From Emticicia aquatilis (GTDB lineage: Bacteria; Bacteroidota; Bacteroidia; Cytophagales; Spirosomataceae), in the NCBI RefSeq assembly GCF_014644295.1, contig NZ_BMKK01000006.1:419846-483845 (forward strand): 64,000 nucleotides of DNA, given 5' to 3'. Below, piece by piece: positions 18,719 to 26,945 of this stretch. Every line of letters starts with the position of its first letter. Position 1 is the stretch's first letter. The position numbers and the translations under genes are program-made. Below the pieces are notes generated by a model. The model ran no database searches, had not been told where the DNA came from, and was given only the letters and a program-made list of their open reading frames with translations.

Positions 18719-19882
18719 ATGGCAGCAACTACGATAGAAGGTATCAATTTTAACCTAACCGAAGAACATTTGGCAGTGCAAGCCGCTGCTCGTGATTTTG
18801 CCCAAAACGAACTTTTACCTACTGCCATCGAGCGAGATACGCATTCTGTGTTTCCGTATGAGCAAATCAAAAAAATGGGTGAGCTGGGTTTTATGGGAAT
18901 GATGGTTTCGCCCGAATACGGCGGCGGTGGCATGGACACGATTTCGTATGTACTGGCGATGGAAGAAATCTCGAAAGTGGATGCTTCTGCTTCGGTGGCT
19001 ATGTCGGTCAATAACTCGTTGGTTTGTTGGGGTTTAGAAGAGTTTGGAACAGAAGAACAAAAACAAAAATATTTAAAGCCACTCGCATCGGGCGAAATTA
19101 TCGGAGCATTTTGCTTATCTGAACCCGAAGCTGGCTCAGATGCAACTTCGCAGAAAACAACTGCCGAAGACAAAGGTGATTATTATTTAGTAAACGGCAC
19201 AAAAAACTGGATTACCAATGGTGGAACGTCATCGGTTTGTTTGGTAATTGCTCAAACGCACCCCGAACTCAAGCACAAAGGAATCAATGCCTTGATTATT
19301 GAGAAAGGCACAGAAGGATTTGTGGTTGGGAAGAAAGAAGATAAAATGGGGATTCGCTCGTCAGATACACATTCTTTGATGTTTTCTGATGTGAAAGTGC
19401 CAAAAGAAAACCGAATCGGAGCTGATGGCTTTGGGTTTAAATTTGCCATGACAACCCTCAATGGTGGAAGAATAGGTATTGCAGCACAAGCTCTCGGAAT
19501 TGCAGCAGGTGCGTATGAATTAGCCGTAAAATATTCAAAAGAACGTAAATCATTTGGTAAAGCCATCAGCGAACACCAAGCGATTCAGTTTAAATTAGCC
19601 GAAATGGCAACCAAAATCGAAGCCGCTCGTTTGTTAGTTTATAAAGCCGCTCGCCAAAAAGATGAGGGCAAAGATTACGTAGAATCAGCAGCGATGGCTA
19701 AACTTTTTGCATCTGATGTGGCCATGTGGGCAACTACCGAAGCCGTTCAGATTCATGGTGGATACGGTTATGTAAAGGAATTCCACGTAGAACGCCTCAT
19801 GCGTGATGCCAAAATTACACAGATTTACGAAGGGACTTCTGAAATTCAAAAACTTGTGATTGCACGAGAGATTTTGAAATGA
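18719..19882 (+). CDS. Acyl-CoA dehydrogenase
   Basis: FAD flavoenzyme of 387 residues that oxidises an acyl-CoA at the alpha-beta bond and passes electrons to ETF. The ATG at 18719 (MAATTIEGINFNLTEEHLAV) was chosen over a 42-base longer frame because it matches family N-termini and follows a promoter-like element. Diagnostic sequences are GAFCLSEPEAGSDATSQKT, NGTKNWITNGG, and near the C-terminus the catalytic-base region MRDAKITQIYEGTSEIQKLV (Glu of YEGTSEIQ). The QIHGGYGYVKEF motif is that of short-/branched-chain enzymes. With ilv genes in the window, a role in branched-chain or short-chain acyl-CoA breakdown is possible, but nothing here proves it. Confidence 0.94.
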   Translation: MAATTIEGINFNLTEEHLAVQAAARDFAQNELLPTAIERDTHSVFPYEQIKKMGELGFMGMMVSPEYGGGGMDTISYVLAMEEISKVDASASVAMSVNNSLVCWGLEEFGTEEQKQKYLKPLASGEIIGAFCLSEPEAGSDATSQKTTAEDKGDYYLVNGTKNWITNGGTSSVCLVIAQTHPELKHKGINALIIEKGTEGFVVGKKEDKMGIRSSDTHSLMFSDVKVPKENRIGADGFGFKFAMTTLNGGRIGIAAQALGIAAGAYELAVKYSKERKSFGKAISEHQAIQFKLAEMATKIEAARLLVYKAARQKDEGKDYVESAAMAKLFASDVAMWATTEAVQIHGGYGYVKEFHVERLMRDAKITQIYEGTSEIQKLVIAREILK

Positions 19883-19926
19883 TAGCTTTGTGGAAAATTT
19901 GTATCTAAGCCATTTTTAAAATTAAC

Positions 19927-20286
19927 ATGAAAAATCTATTTCTGGTATTACTCGTTTGTATTGGTTTCTCAGCTTTTTCACAAGAAACCATCACGGCTTC
20001 GCAAGCCAAAGATTTTGTTGGTAAAGAAGTTTTCTTGACGGGTAAAGTTGCTGGTTCAAGACTTTTTCAAAGACCAACGGGCGATATGCTTTTATTGAAC
20101 ATTGATAAACCCCACCCAAGTAATGATGTAACCGTAGTTGTTGAAGGCGAAGTAATCTCAAAAGGGAAATTTACAGAAGCTGCTTTGCAAGGTAAATCAA
20201 TAAAAGTAAAGGGAATTGTGAGTATTTATAAAGAAAAACCACAAATAAAGCTCGAAAACGAAGCAAATCTAACAATCATAGAGTAG
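19927..20286 (+). CDS. Small exported OB-fold-like protein
   Basis: A 119-residue protein with signal peptide MKNLFLVLLVCIGFSAFSQ. The rest (AKDFVGKEVFLTGKVAGSR ... IKVKGIVSIYKEKPQIKLEN) has the strand pattern of the small OB-fold proteins (nucleic-acid/tRNA-anti-like fold) found in bacterial periplasms. The closing motif KGIVSIYKEKPQIKLEN is typical: a final strand after GxVxxYKGKPQI. The ligand is unknown. The gene is 44 bases downstream of the acyl-CoA dehydrogenase with no terminator between them, so it may be co-transcribed. Confidence 0.75.
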   Translation: MKNLFLVLLVCIGFSAFSQETITASQAKDFVGKEVFLTGKVAGSRLFQRPTGDMLLLNIDKPHPSNDVTVVVEGEVISKGKFTEAALQGKSIKVKGIVSIYKEKPQIKLENEANLTIIE

Positions 20287-20333
20287 CACAATTTTCCAAA
20301 TTGTGTTGGGAGCAATTTTCTAAATTGCTCTAC
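20283..20333. repeat. Intergenic tandem hairpins, family C copy 1
   Basis: Two small palindromes in tandem: CACAATTT-TCC-AAATTGTG (20287-20305) and GAGCAATTT-TCT-AAATTGCTC (20310-20330), framed by GTAG and CTAC. The unit core CAATTTTCYAAATTG recurs at 42867-42887 and, inverted, at 42901-42919. The first bases overlap the stop codon of the OB-fold gene. Confidence 0.65.
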
Positions 20334-20360
20334 AAAAAGGCTCGATTTGAGCCTTTTTTA
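20334..20360 (+). terminator. Terminator after the OB-fold gene
   Basis: AAAAAGGCTC / GAGCCTTTTT forms a 10-bp stem with a 5-nt loop and T-run, right after the family C repeat. Confidence 0.8.
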
Positions 20361-20493
20361 ATATCTATATTGTCTAAATTAAATTTTTTTAAAAAATAAT
20401 ATTTCTACTTCTTATCAAAATAAAAAGAAAAGTTTCTATTTTAGTATTTTGATTCTAAAAGCAATTAAATTTCTATTTCATCCCTAATAAAAA

Positions 20494-22242
20494 ATGAACT
20501 TATTCGAGATTAAAGAGCAGGCTAAAGTGTATGATGTTGTCATTGTTGGCTCGGGAGCCGGTGGTGGTATGGCAGCGTATCAACTCGCAAAAGCTGGTGC
20601 TAAAGTTTGTTTGTTGGAAGCAGGTGGCTACTTCGACCCCGCTGACCCAAAGTATATTACTCAAATGAAAAACCCTTGGGAATCGCCTCGTCGTGGAGCA
20701 AGTACTCGTCTTCGTCCATTTGGAGATTTTGATGCTGCTTGGGGAGGCTGGGACATCGAAGGTGAGCCATATACGGCTGCTCAAGGTACGCAATTCCGTT
20801 GGTTTCGTTCAAGAATGTTGGGTGGACGTACCAATCACTGGGGACGTATTTCGATGCGTTTCGGTCCTGATGATTTCAAAAGAGGTTCTTTGACTGGCAT
20901 CGGCGACGACTGGCCAATCGACTACGAAGACCTTGCTCCATATTACGATAAAGTTGATAAAATGATTGGTCTTTTCGGTACAAAAGAAGGTATCCGAAAC
21001 GAGCCAGATGGTATTTTTTTACCTCCTCCCAAACCACGTTTGCACGAATTAATGCTTAAAAAAGCAGCTACGGGTATCGGAATTCCTGTAATTCCTTCTC
21101 GTATGGCCATGCTTACTAAGCCAATCAACGATTCTCGTGGTTCGTGCTTCTATTGCGGTCAATGTGGTCGTGCTTGTCAAGCCTACGCTGACTTCTCGGC
21201 ATCTTCGGTACTTTGTATTCCTGCCGCAAAAACAGGTAACTTGACTTTGATAAATAACGCAATGGTGCGTGAAGTATTGACCGATGCAAACACAGGCCTA
21301 ACAACTGGTGTTTCGTATGTCAATAAAATGGACTTGAAAGAATATACAATCAAAGGTAAAATTGTAGTTTTGGCTGCAAGTACTTGCGAAACTGCCCGTA
21401 TTCTTTTAAACTCAAAATCTTCAAGATTCCAAAAAGGATTGGCCAACGATAGTGGAGTTGTGGGTAAATACCTCAATGACTCGACTGGTGCGAGCCGTTC
21501 GGCATTTATTCCTGCCTTAATGGATAGAAAACGCTACAACGAAGACGGTGTTGGTGGTATGCACGTATTTACTCCGTGGTGGTTGGATAACAAAAAATTG
21601 GACTTCCCTCGTGGTTATCACATCGAGTATGGTGGTGGTATGGGAATGCCAGGTGGTGGATTTGGTGGTGGAATTGAGCGTGTAAACGGACTTTATACTG
21701 ATAAAAATGGTAATAAAAAACGTGCTGGTGGCTACGGTTCGACTTTGAAAGAAGACGTAATTCGTACGTACGGTGCGTATATCGGTATGGCTGGACGTGG
21801 AGAACCTATTCCATTAGAATCAAACTACTGCGAAATCGACCCAAATAATGTTGATAAATACGGTATTCCGACGCTTCGCTACAACTACAAATGGAGTGAA
21901 AACGAAATCAAGCAAGCTAAACACATGCAGGATACGTTTGAGCAGATTATCCACGAAATGGGTGGTATTGCTTTAGGTAAAAAGCCAGATGCGAGTACCA
22001 ACTATGGCTTGGCACAACCTGGTGAGATTATCCACGAAGTTGGAACGGTTCGTATGGGCAATGACCCTAAAAAATCGGCATTGAACAAATGGCAACAAGC
22101 ACACGATGTGAAAAACTTGTTTGTGGTTGATGCGGCTCCGTTTGTTTCGCAAGGTGATAAAAACGTTACTTGGACAATCTTGGCAAGTTCGTGGCGTACT
22201 TCAGATTACATCATCGACCAAGTGAAAGCCAAGAATTTGTAA
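20494..22242 (+). CDS. GMC-family FAD oxidoreductase with four-Cys cluster motif
   Basis: Flavoprotein dehydrogenase of 582 residues, of the type that pairs with a gluconate 2-dehydrogenase subunit-3 protein. The N-terminal dinucleotide-binding motif is VVIVGSGAGGGMAA. The C-terminal GMC region contains HEVGTVRMGNDPKKSALN and ...DAAPFVSQGDKNVTWTILA. The notable feature is C218-x2-C221-x2-C224-x3-C228 (CFYCGQCGRACQ), which looks like an iron-sulfur cluster site. FAD-dependent glucose and fructose dehydrogenases of this superfamily carry a 3Fe-4S cluster, though with a different Cys spacing. No signal peptide is visible, but the partner has one, so export as a complex is likely. Oxidation of a sugar or alcohol is inferred. 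No cytochrome subunit is nearby. Confidence 0.9.
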   Translation: MNLFEIKEQAKVYDVVIVGSGAGGGMAAYQLAKAGAKVCLLEAGGYFDPADPKYITQMKNPWESPRRGASTRLRPFGDFDAAWGGWDIEGEPYTAAQGTQFRWFRSRMLGGRTNHWGRISMRFGPDDFKRGSLTGIGDDWPIDYEDLAPYYDKVDKMIGLFGTKEGIRNEPDGIFLPPPKPRLHELMLKKAATGIGIPVIPSRMAMLTKPINDSRGSCFYCGQCGRACQAYADFSASSVLCIPAAKTGNLTLINNAMVREVLTDANTGLTTGVSYVNKMDLKEYTIKGKIVVLAASTCETARILLNSKSSRFQKGLANDSGVVGKYLNDSTGASRSAFIPALMDRKRYNEDGVGGMHVFTPWWLDNKKLDFPRGYHIEYGGGMGMPGGGFGGGIERVNGLYTDKNGNKKRAGGYGSTLKEDVIRTYGAYIGMAGRGEPIPLESNYCEIDPNNVDKYGIPTLRYNYKWSENEIKQAKHMQDTFEQIIHEMGGIALGKKPDASTNYGLAQPGEIIHEVGTVRMGNDPKKSALNKWQQAHDVKNLFVVDAAPFVSQGDKNVTWTILASSWRTSDYIIDQVKAKNL

Positions 22243-22266
22243 GACTTTTTAATTTCAAGAAAAAAC

Positions 22267-22902
22267 ATGAAACGTAGAGATACATTAAAAGCAATATCTT
22301 TAGGCACTTTCGGGATGGCTGCTTTACCAACTACCGACTTGGTAGCGGCTGCTCCAGACCCAAAGCCTTTTAAAACCACGCCAGCACGTGTACCCGAAGA
22401 GATTGAACGTGATAAAAAACTAATGGCCGAAAAGTTTTTTACGGCTGCTGAATTGACAACCATAGGTATTTTGTGCGATATTATTATGCCCGCTGATGCA
22501 AAATCGGGCAGTGCTACGCAAGCGGGCGTACCTGCTTATATCGAGTTTATGGCAAAAGACCAACCTGCGTATCAGACTCCGCTTCGTGGTGGTTTGAAAT
22601 GGTTGGATAATGTTTGTTTGAAGCAATTCGGTAAGGTGTTTTCTTTGTGTTCGGCAAAAGAAAGAATCCAGATTGTTGATGAAATTGCCTATCCGAATGA
22701 TGTAAAACCAGAATATACACAAGGAGCATCGTTTTTTACACAAATGAGAAACTTGACAGTGGCAGGTTATTTCACCACTCAAATGGGTTTTGATGCTTTG
22801 GGTTATGTAGGAAATCGCCCGAATCAATGGGATGGTGTGCCACAAGATGTATTGGATAAATACGGCTTGAAGTACGACCCAATTTATGACAAAAAAGATT
22901 GA
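22267..22902 (+). CDS. Gluconate 2-dehydrogenase subunit 3-family protein
   Basis: A 211-residue small (gamma) subunit of a GMC-type dehydrogenase. The N-terminus MKRRDTLKAISLGTFGMAAL is a Tat-like signal. In related enzymes this subunit carries the FAD subunit across the membrane as a hitch-hiker. The body contains FTAAELTTIGILCDIIMPADAKSGSATQAGVPAYIEFMA, the family motif. The gene starts 24 bases after the GMC stop and ends with a terminator, so the two form a bicistronic unit. Confidence 0.9.
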   Translation: MKRRDTLKAISLGTFGMAALPTTDLVAAAPDPKPFKTTPARVPEEIERDKKLMAEKFFTAAELTTIGILCDIIMPADAKSGSATQAGVPAYIEFMAKDQPAYQTPLRGGLKWLDNVCLKQFGKVFSLCSAKERIQIVDEIAYPNDVKPEYTQGASFFTQMRNLTVAGYFTTQMGFDALGYVGNRPNQWDGVPQDVLDKYGLKYDPIYDKKD

Positions 22903-22908
22903 TTTTTT

Positions 22909-22940
22909 AGTCAACGGTCGATAGTCAACTGACGACAGTT
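22909..22940. repeat. AGTC-rich degenerate repeat, copy 1
   Basis: A stretch built from AGTC/GTCGA/GACGACAGT words: AGTCAACGGTCGATAGTCAA followed by CTGACGACAGTT. Related stretches lie at 27758-27780, 44439-44468 and, reversed, 50349-50373, all intergenic. Confidence 0.45.
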
Positions 22941-22941
22941 T

Positions 22942-22974
22942 AAAAGGCTCGGTAGATTTTCTGCTGAGCCTTTT
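22942..22974 (+). terminator. Terminator of the GMC/subunit-3 unit
   Basis: A 14-bp stem (AAAAGGCTCGGTAG / CTGCTGAGCCTTTT, two G-U pairs) with a 5-nt loop. The A/T-rich arms mean it could act in both directions for the convergent SDR gene. Confidence 0.75.
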
Positions 22975-22997
22975 AGTTTATATACTTTAAATAAGCG

Positions 22998-23030
22998 AAC
23001 GTCGGCATGGCTTCGAGCCATGCCGACGTT
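22998..23030. repeat. Intergenic 15-bp perfect palindrome
   Basis: AACGTCGGCATGGCT and its exact reverse complement around a TCG loop, between convergent genes. It resembles the other intergenic palindromes in design (GTCGG...CCGAC) but occurs once in the window. Confidence 0.65.
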
Positions 23031-23055
23031 AAAAAGGGAGTTTATATAGAAAATT

Positions 23056-23838
23056 TTACAACAAAGCTCTATCTAAATGCACATAACCACCATCGACGTG
23101 AATCAGTTGCCCAGTTGTGTGGCTTGATTTGTCAGAAAGTAAGAAAACTACCATGTTGGCGATTTCTTCGGCGGTTGTCATTCTATTTCCCAACGGAATT
23201 TTTGAATTGATTTTTTCCAAAGTTTCTGCTGGATTTGGCAATGTTTGTACCCACTTTTCGTAAAGAGGCGTATAACATTCAGCAACAATCAAAGAATTTA
23301 CTCTGATGCCGTATTTCAATAATTCAACGGCCCATTCACGAGTGAGAGCATTTCTACCACCGTTGGCTGCTGCGTAGGCCGATGTGCCACCTTGTCCCGT
23401 TTCGGCAGTTTTTGAACCAATATTTACAATCGAACCTTTTGATGCTTTCAAAGCTGGCAAAGCGTGCTGAACAATCAGATAATAATGCACCAAGTTTTTG
23501 TGCAAAGACTCTATAAACCGCTCATAATTACCACTTTCGAGTCCAACACCATCATTTACGCCTGCATTATTGACAACTCCATCAATTCTGCCAAATTTTT
23601 GATTGATTTCGGCAATAGCTTTTTCACATTCACTTGGTTGCGAAAGTTCGGCCACAACTTGCTCGCATTTTTGACCTAAAGCAATTATTTCGTTAACCAA
23701 TTTTAAATTATCGGCTTCGTTACGGCCAATGATTACAGGAATTGCTCCTTCATTTGCCAACACTCTCACGATGCCTTCTCCGATGCCCTTTGCCCCGCCA
23801 GTTACGATAATTACTTTGTCGCTTAAATTAAGATTCAT
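23056..23838 (-). CDS. SDR-family oxidoreductase with non-canonical YxxxN active site
   Basis: Short-chain dehydrogenase/reductase of 260 residues. It has the cofactor motif TGGAKGIG (13-20), NNAG (90-93), active Ser142 in NIGSK and Tyr155. In place of the catalytic Lys four residues later there is Asn159 (YAAAN). The codon reads AAC plainly, so this is not a frame problem. The C-terminal GGYVHLDRAL resembles L-fucose and related sugar dehydrogenases of Bacteroidetes; that resemblance suggests a sugar lactone-forming or sugar-acid oxidation role, not proven. Residue Lys143, next to the Ser, might compensate. It is on its own between a convergent unit and a serine hydrolase on the same strand. 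Confidence 0.88.
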   Translation of the reverse strand: MNLNLSDKVIIVTGGAKGIGEGIVRVLANEGAIPVIIGRNEADNLKLVNEIIALGQKCEQVVAELSQPSECEKAIAEINQKFGRIDGVVNNAGVNDGVGLESGNYERFIESLHKNLVHYYLIVQHALPALKASKGSIVNIGSKTAETGQGGTSAYAAANGGRNALTREWAVELLKYGIRVNSLIVAECYTPLYEKWVQTLPNPAETLEKINSKIPLGNRMTTAEEIANMVVFLLSDKSSHTTGQLIHVDGGYVHLDRALL

Positions 23839-23888
23839 TTGTTTTAAAATGGATTTTTGAGGTTGAATTATTGCTGTTTTTATGAAAT

Positions 23889-25442
23889 TTATTTGACTAC
23901 ATGAAACTCTAAATCTTGAAAATCGAAGCTAAAATCGGTCAATGGCGAAATCGCTTCCATGGTCATTCCTGCTGCTTTACCTTCGGTGTCTAAGTTGAAT
24001 TTTACGAAAGCATCAGCGTCGAGGCTTCTATCGTTCCATTTCGCTACAAACGTATTGCCTTTATAATAAAGCATTTCGCCCGAAAGTCTGGGCGAACGCT
24101 TTGATGCAAACATCAATTTTCCGTTTTTCAGCGAAATTACCACATCGCCAAACCATGCATCACGGAATGTGCCGGCAAACTGATTTAGGTCGATTTTTGT
24201 ATTGTTTTTTTGTTGAGTATCAATGGCTGTCCAAATTTCACCCGTTATTTTCTTAGCGTTTTCATTGCCTGCCACTACACGAGCGTGATATTCGGCCACA
24301 CGGTCAACTTTTGGCATTCCCAAATAGCTATCTTTAATCGTATTCGTAATGGCCGTAAAAGCTGCACCGACTTGTTGGTTGGTGAAAACAATGATTCCGA
24401 GTTTCATTTCGGGCAAAATCGTTACTTGCGTCACGATTCCTGCCAAACCGCCCGTGTGAGTAGCTTGTTTATAACCTTTCACATCGCTCAAAAACCAACC
24501 TAAACCATAAGATGAAAAGTGTGTATTATAAGCCGTTGGCCCACGAACTGGAATAATCGTCTGCGGTGTCCACATTTCTTCGTGAACTTCTTGGCTGAAA
24601 AGTCTTTTTGAGCCATCGCCGTATTTTCCGCCGTTGATTTGGGCAATAACCCACTTACTCATGTCCGAAACGCTACTATAAATTCCACCTGCGGCATTGG
24701 CAGTTTCGCTCCAATCAATGCCAATGGCTTGTACTTTTCCGTTGACTGGGGCATGTGGGTCAATCACATTTGATTTATCTTTTAATCGGCTCAACGAAGC
24801 CGCAGTTTTTGTCATGCCGAGCGGTTGCATGATGCGTTTTTCAACAAAATCTTCCCACGAAGTTCCCGACACACGAGCCACCACTTCGCCCGCTACGATG
24901 TAAAGATTATTGTCATAATCGTATTTTGAACGAAAGCTCGATACTGGTTTTAAATAACGAAGATTGTGAATAATATCTGTTTTAGTAAAATCGCTCGAAT
25001 CAGGCCACATCATCAAATCGCCCGCACCTAAGCCCATTCCGCTGCGGTGACAAAGCAAATCTCTGATAGTAAACTCTTCGGTTACGTAAGGATTGTATAA
25101 TTTAAACTCAGGAATGATGTCGGTCACCTTTGTGTCCCACTTAATCTTTTTCTCATCAACCAACATTCCCAGAGCAGCGGCGGTATAGGCTTTGCTGTTG
25201 GAAGCTACGCCAAAAAGCGTGTTTTCATCAACTTTTTGCTGAGTTTTTAGCGAACGAACGCCATAACCTTTGGCATGAATTACTTTGTCGTCTTTGATAA
25301 CCGCCACAGCAATACCTGGCACATCAAAGGTTTTTAGTGTTCGCTCAACCAAGGCATCAATTTCGGCAGACGTAATAGTTTGGGCTTTGCTCGGAAAAAT
25401 GCTCGATGATAAAATGATGAAAGCAAATAGGATTTTTTTCAT
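23889..25442 (-). CDS. Exported serine hydrolase, beta-lactamase class C fold
   Basis: Periplasmic or surface hydrolase of 517 residues. The signal peptide is MKKILFAFIILSSSIFPSKAQ. The penicillin-binding/beta-lactamase core has the SxxK nucleophile in GVASNSKAYTAAAL, the second motif Tyr in SKYDYDNNLY (YxN-like), and the third motif as THTGGLAG (HTG instead of KTG), as in esterase-like members. The C-terminal 120 residues (GTFRDAWFGDVVISLKNGKLMF) form a DUF3471-type domain. Esterase or D-peptidase activity is possible; resistance to beta-lactams is not implied. It lies 39 bases from the next gene upstream on the same strand. Confidence 0.9.
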   Translation of the reverse strand: MKKILFAFIILSSSIFPSKAQTITSAEIDALVERTLKTFDVPGIAVAVIKDDKVIHAKGYGVRSLKTQQKVDENTLFGVASNSKAYTAAALGMLVDEKKIKWDTKVTDIIPEFKLYNPYVTEEFTIRDLLCHRSGMGLGAGDLMMWPDSSDFTKTDIIHNLRYLKPVSSFRSKYDYDNNLYIVAGEVVARVSGTSWEDFVEKRIMQPLGMTKTAASLSRLKDKSNVIDPHAPVNGKVQAIGIDWSETANAAGGIYSSVSDMSKWVIAQINGGKYGDGSKRLFSQEVHEEMWTPQTIIPVRGPTAYNTHFSSYGLGWFLSDVKGYKQATHTGGLAGIVTQVTILPEMKLGIIVFTNQQVGAAFTAITNTIKDSYLGMPKVDRVAEYHARVVAGNENAKKITGEIWTAIDTQQKNNTKIDLNQFAGTFRDAWFGDVVISLKNGKLMFASKRSPRLSGEMLYYKGNTFVAKWNDRSLDADAFVKFNLDTEGKAAGMTMEAISPLTDFSFDFQDLEFHVVK

Positions 25443-25481
25443 GGGTAAAGAATGAAGATGAATATAATGCCCGAATTTATC

Positions 25482-26885
25482 TTAATTTGGGGAGAAATAC
25501 AATTTATGATATTTCTGATAAGCCATTGCTACCAAAGCAGTTGTATAAGCGTCAGAAGTAAAATAGAGAATATTCCGAACAACCGTTCCGCCCGAAAAAA
25601 ATACACCGCCTGTCCAATAGGCTTGGTTTTGTTCGATTTTCTTCTTTGAATCAATAAATGCAATGGCTCGATTGATTGATTCTTGCGGAATATCCAAACC
25701 AGACTCTTTCAGATAAAGCATTGCCAGTAAGGCATAAGTGGTTGATTGTAAGATATCTCGCTTATTTACGTGCTTCCAGCTTTCATAACTTCCGTCGGGC
25801 TTTTGACTTTTTTGTAGGTGAGCCAGCAGCAATTTTGCAGAGTTTTTTAGGGCAGTATCGCCCGCCGCTAAGGCTCGCCCGACCGCAAAATGAAAATGAT
25901 AACGATTTGGGTAATAAATGCCCATTCTATTCCAACGGCCACGCTTGGTGTGTTTTTCGATAAGTTGGTGAGCGGCTTTACTGCCTTTACTCGTATCGAG
26001 TGAGCCTTTTTTTGTTAAATAAGTAAGCACATTGGCGTTTACCACCACATCCACATCATTTGTTCCCCACGGAATATATGGCACATACGGGTGCGGATAA
26101 CACACACTAAAAGGCAGAAAAAACACTAAATTGTGCATCACGGTTTTGTGGAAACGCCAATTTTCGAAAGTAGATTCTTGTGCGAGCCAAGTCATATAAG
26201 CTCCCGATTTCTTGTAGCCATGATACATATAATTATACCAATGTCGGTTCTGACGATTTTTATCAAGAAATTGGTCGAAAACGCTGTATTTAAGTGGTGA
26301 AATTGAATCTATTTTTCCAAAAATCTTTTGATGATACCAAATCGCCAAATTTCCGAGGGCTGTATCATCGGCATCGTTGGCTACGTTGGCGGCATTGTTG
26401 ATAAAGCGTTCTTCGAGTAAAAAAGTAGTTGGTCGTCTTACTAAAGGCACAGGATTTGGCTCTTTTCCCCAACGCAAATCTCGGCGAGGTGGTAATTTCT
26501 TCCAAAAGTTGAATTCATAACCAAGTGGGGTAGGAGTACCGTAACTCAAAATTTCTGGATACACCTTCTGTAACATTGGCAAAATATGCTTTTGGGTAGT
26601 ATCTCCCAAGTACATTTCGGCCAAAATATTATGGATGCCCGCCATCGTGAAGCAGTTAGAATCTCGGTAACGGTTTTTTGTTCCGAGCAGGAAAAAGAAG
26701 CCTTTCATTTGCATGTAGGCTATCCATTCGCCTGCATACTGTTGGCCTTCGATGGTTTGAGTGGTTTGGTTTTGAGCTAAATAATGTAGGCTTCGCTCAA
26801 TATCTTTTCGGAGAGAATCGGGCGAAGGTTGTTGAGAAAAAGCCGTAAAGTTTATCAGAAAGAGTAGAAATAGAGCGTTTTTCAT
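25482..26885 (-). CDS. Exported alpha/alpha-toroid protein with DxDDTA motif
   Basis: A 467-residue protein I could not assign to a characterised enzyme. A signal peptide (MKNALFLLFLINFTAFSQQ) suggests export. The mature part is helical, with repeats of the alpha/alpha-toroid type. AHLQKSQKPDGSYESW (residues about 355-370) matches the QW-type repeat of squalene/prenyltransferase toroids. NDADDTALGNL contains D171-A-D173-D174-T-A, the DxDDTA motif that supplies the acid in class II terpene cyclases such as squalene-hopene cyclase. A second similar helix start is GTNDVDVVVNANVLTYL (274-290). The length is shorter than a full squalene-hopene cyclase (about 630) and only one clear QW repeat is present. 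Either a divergent cyclase-like protein or a glycan-acting toroid is possible. Confidence 0.7.
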   Translation of the reverse strand: MKNALFLLFLINFTAFSQQPSPDSLRKDIERSLHYLAQNQTTQTIEGQQYAGEWIAYMQMKGFFFLLGTKNRYRDSNCFTMAGIHNILAEMYLGDTTQKHILPMLQKVYPEILSYGTPTPLGYEFNFWKKLPPRRDLRWGKEPNPVPLVRRPTTFLLEERFINNAANVANDADDTALGNLAIWYHQKIFGKIDSISPLKYSVFDQFLDKNRQNRHWYNYMYHGYKKSGAYMTWLAQESTFENWRFHKTVMHNLVFFLPFSVCYPHPYVPYIPWGTNDVDVVVNANVLTYLTKKGSLDTSKGSKAAHQLIEKHTKRGRWNRMGIYYPNRYHFHFAVGRALAAGDTALKNSAKLLLAHLQKSQKPDGSYESWKHVNKRDILQSTTYALLAMLYLKESGLDIPQESINRAIAFIDSKKKIEQNQAYWTGGVFFSGGTVVRNILYFTSDAYTTALVAMAYQKYHKLYFSPN

Positions 26886-26892
26886 GGAATTA

Positions 26893-26924
26893 TAAAAAAA
26901 TAGCCTCCGTAAAAGAGGCTATTT
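26893..26924 (-). terminator. Terminator of yebC
   Basis: AAATAGCCTC / GAGGCTATTT form a 10-bp stem with a 7-nt loop, followed on the minus strand by a run of Ts, 22 bases past the yebC stop. Confidence 0.8.
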
Positions 26925-26945
26925 GATAGATTTTTATGCAATGTA

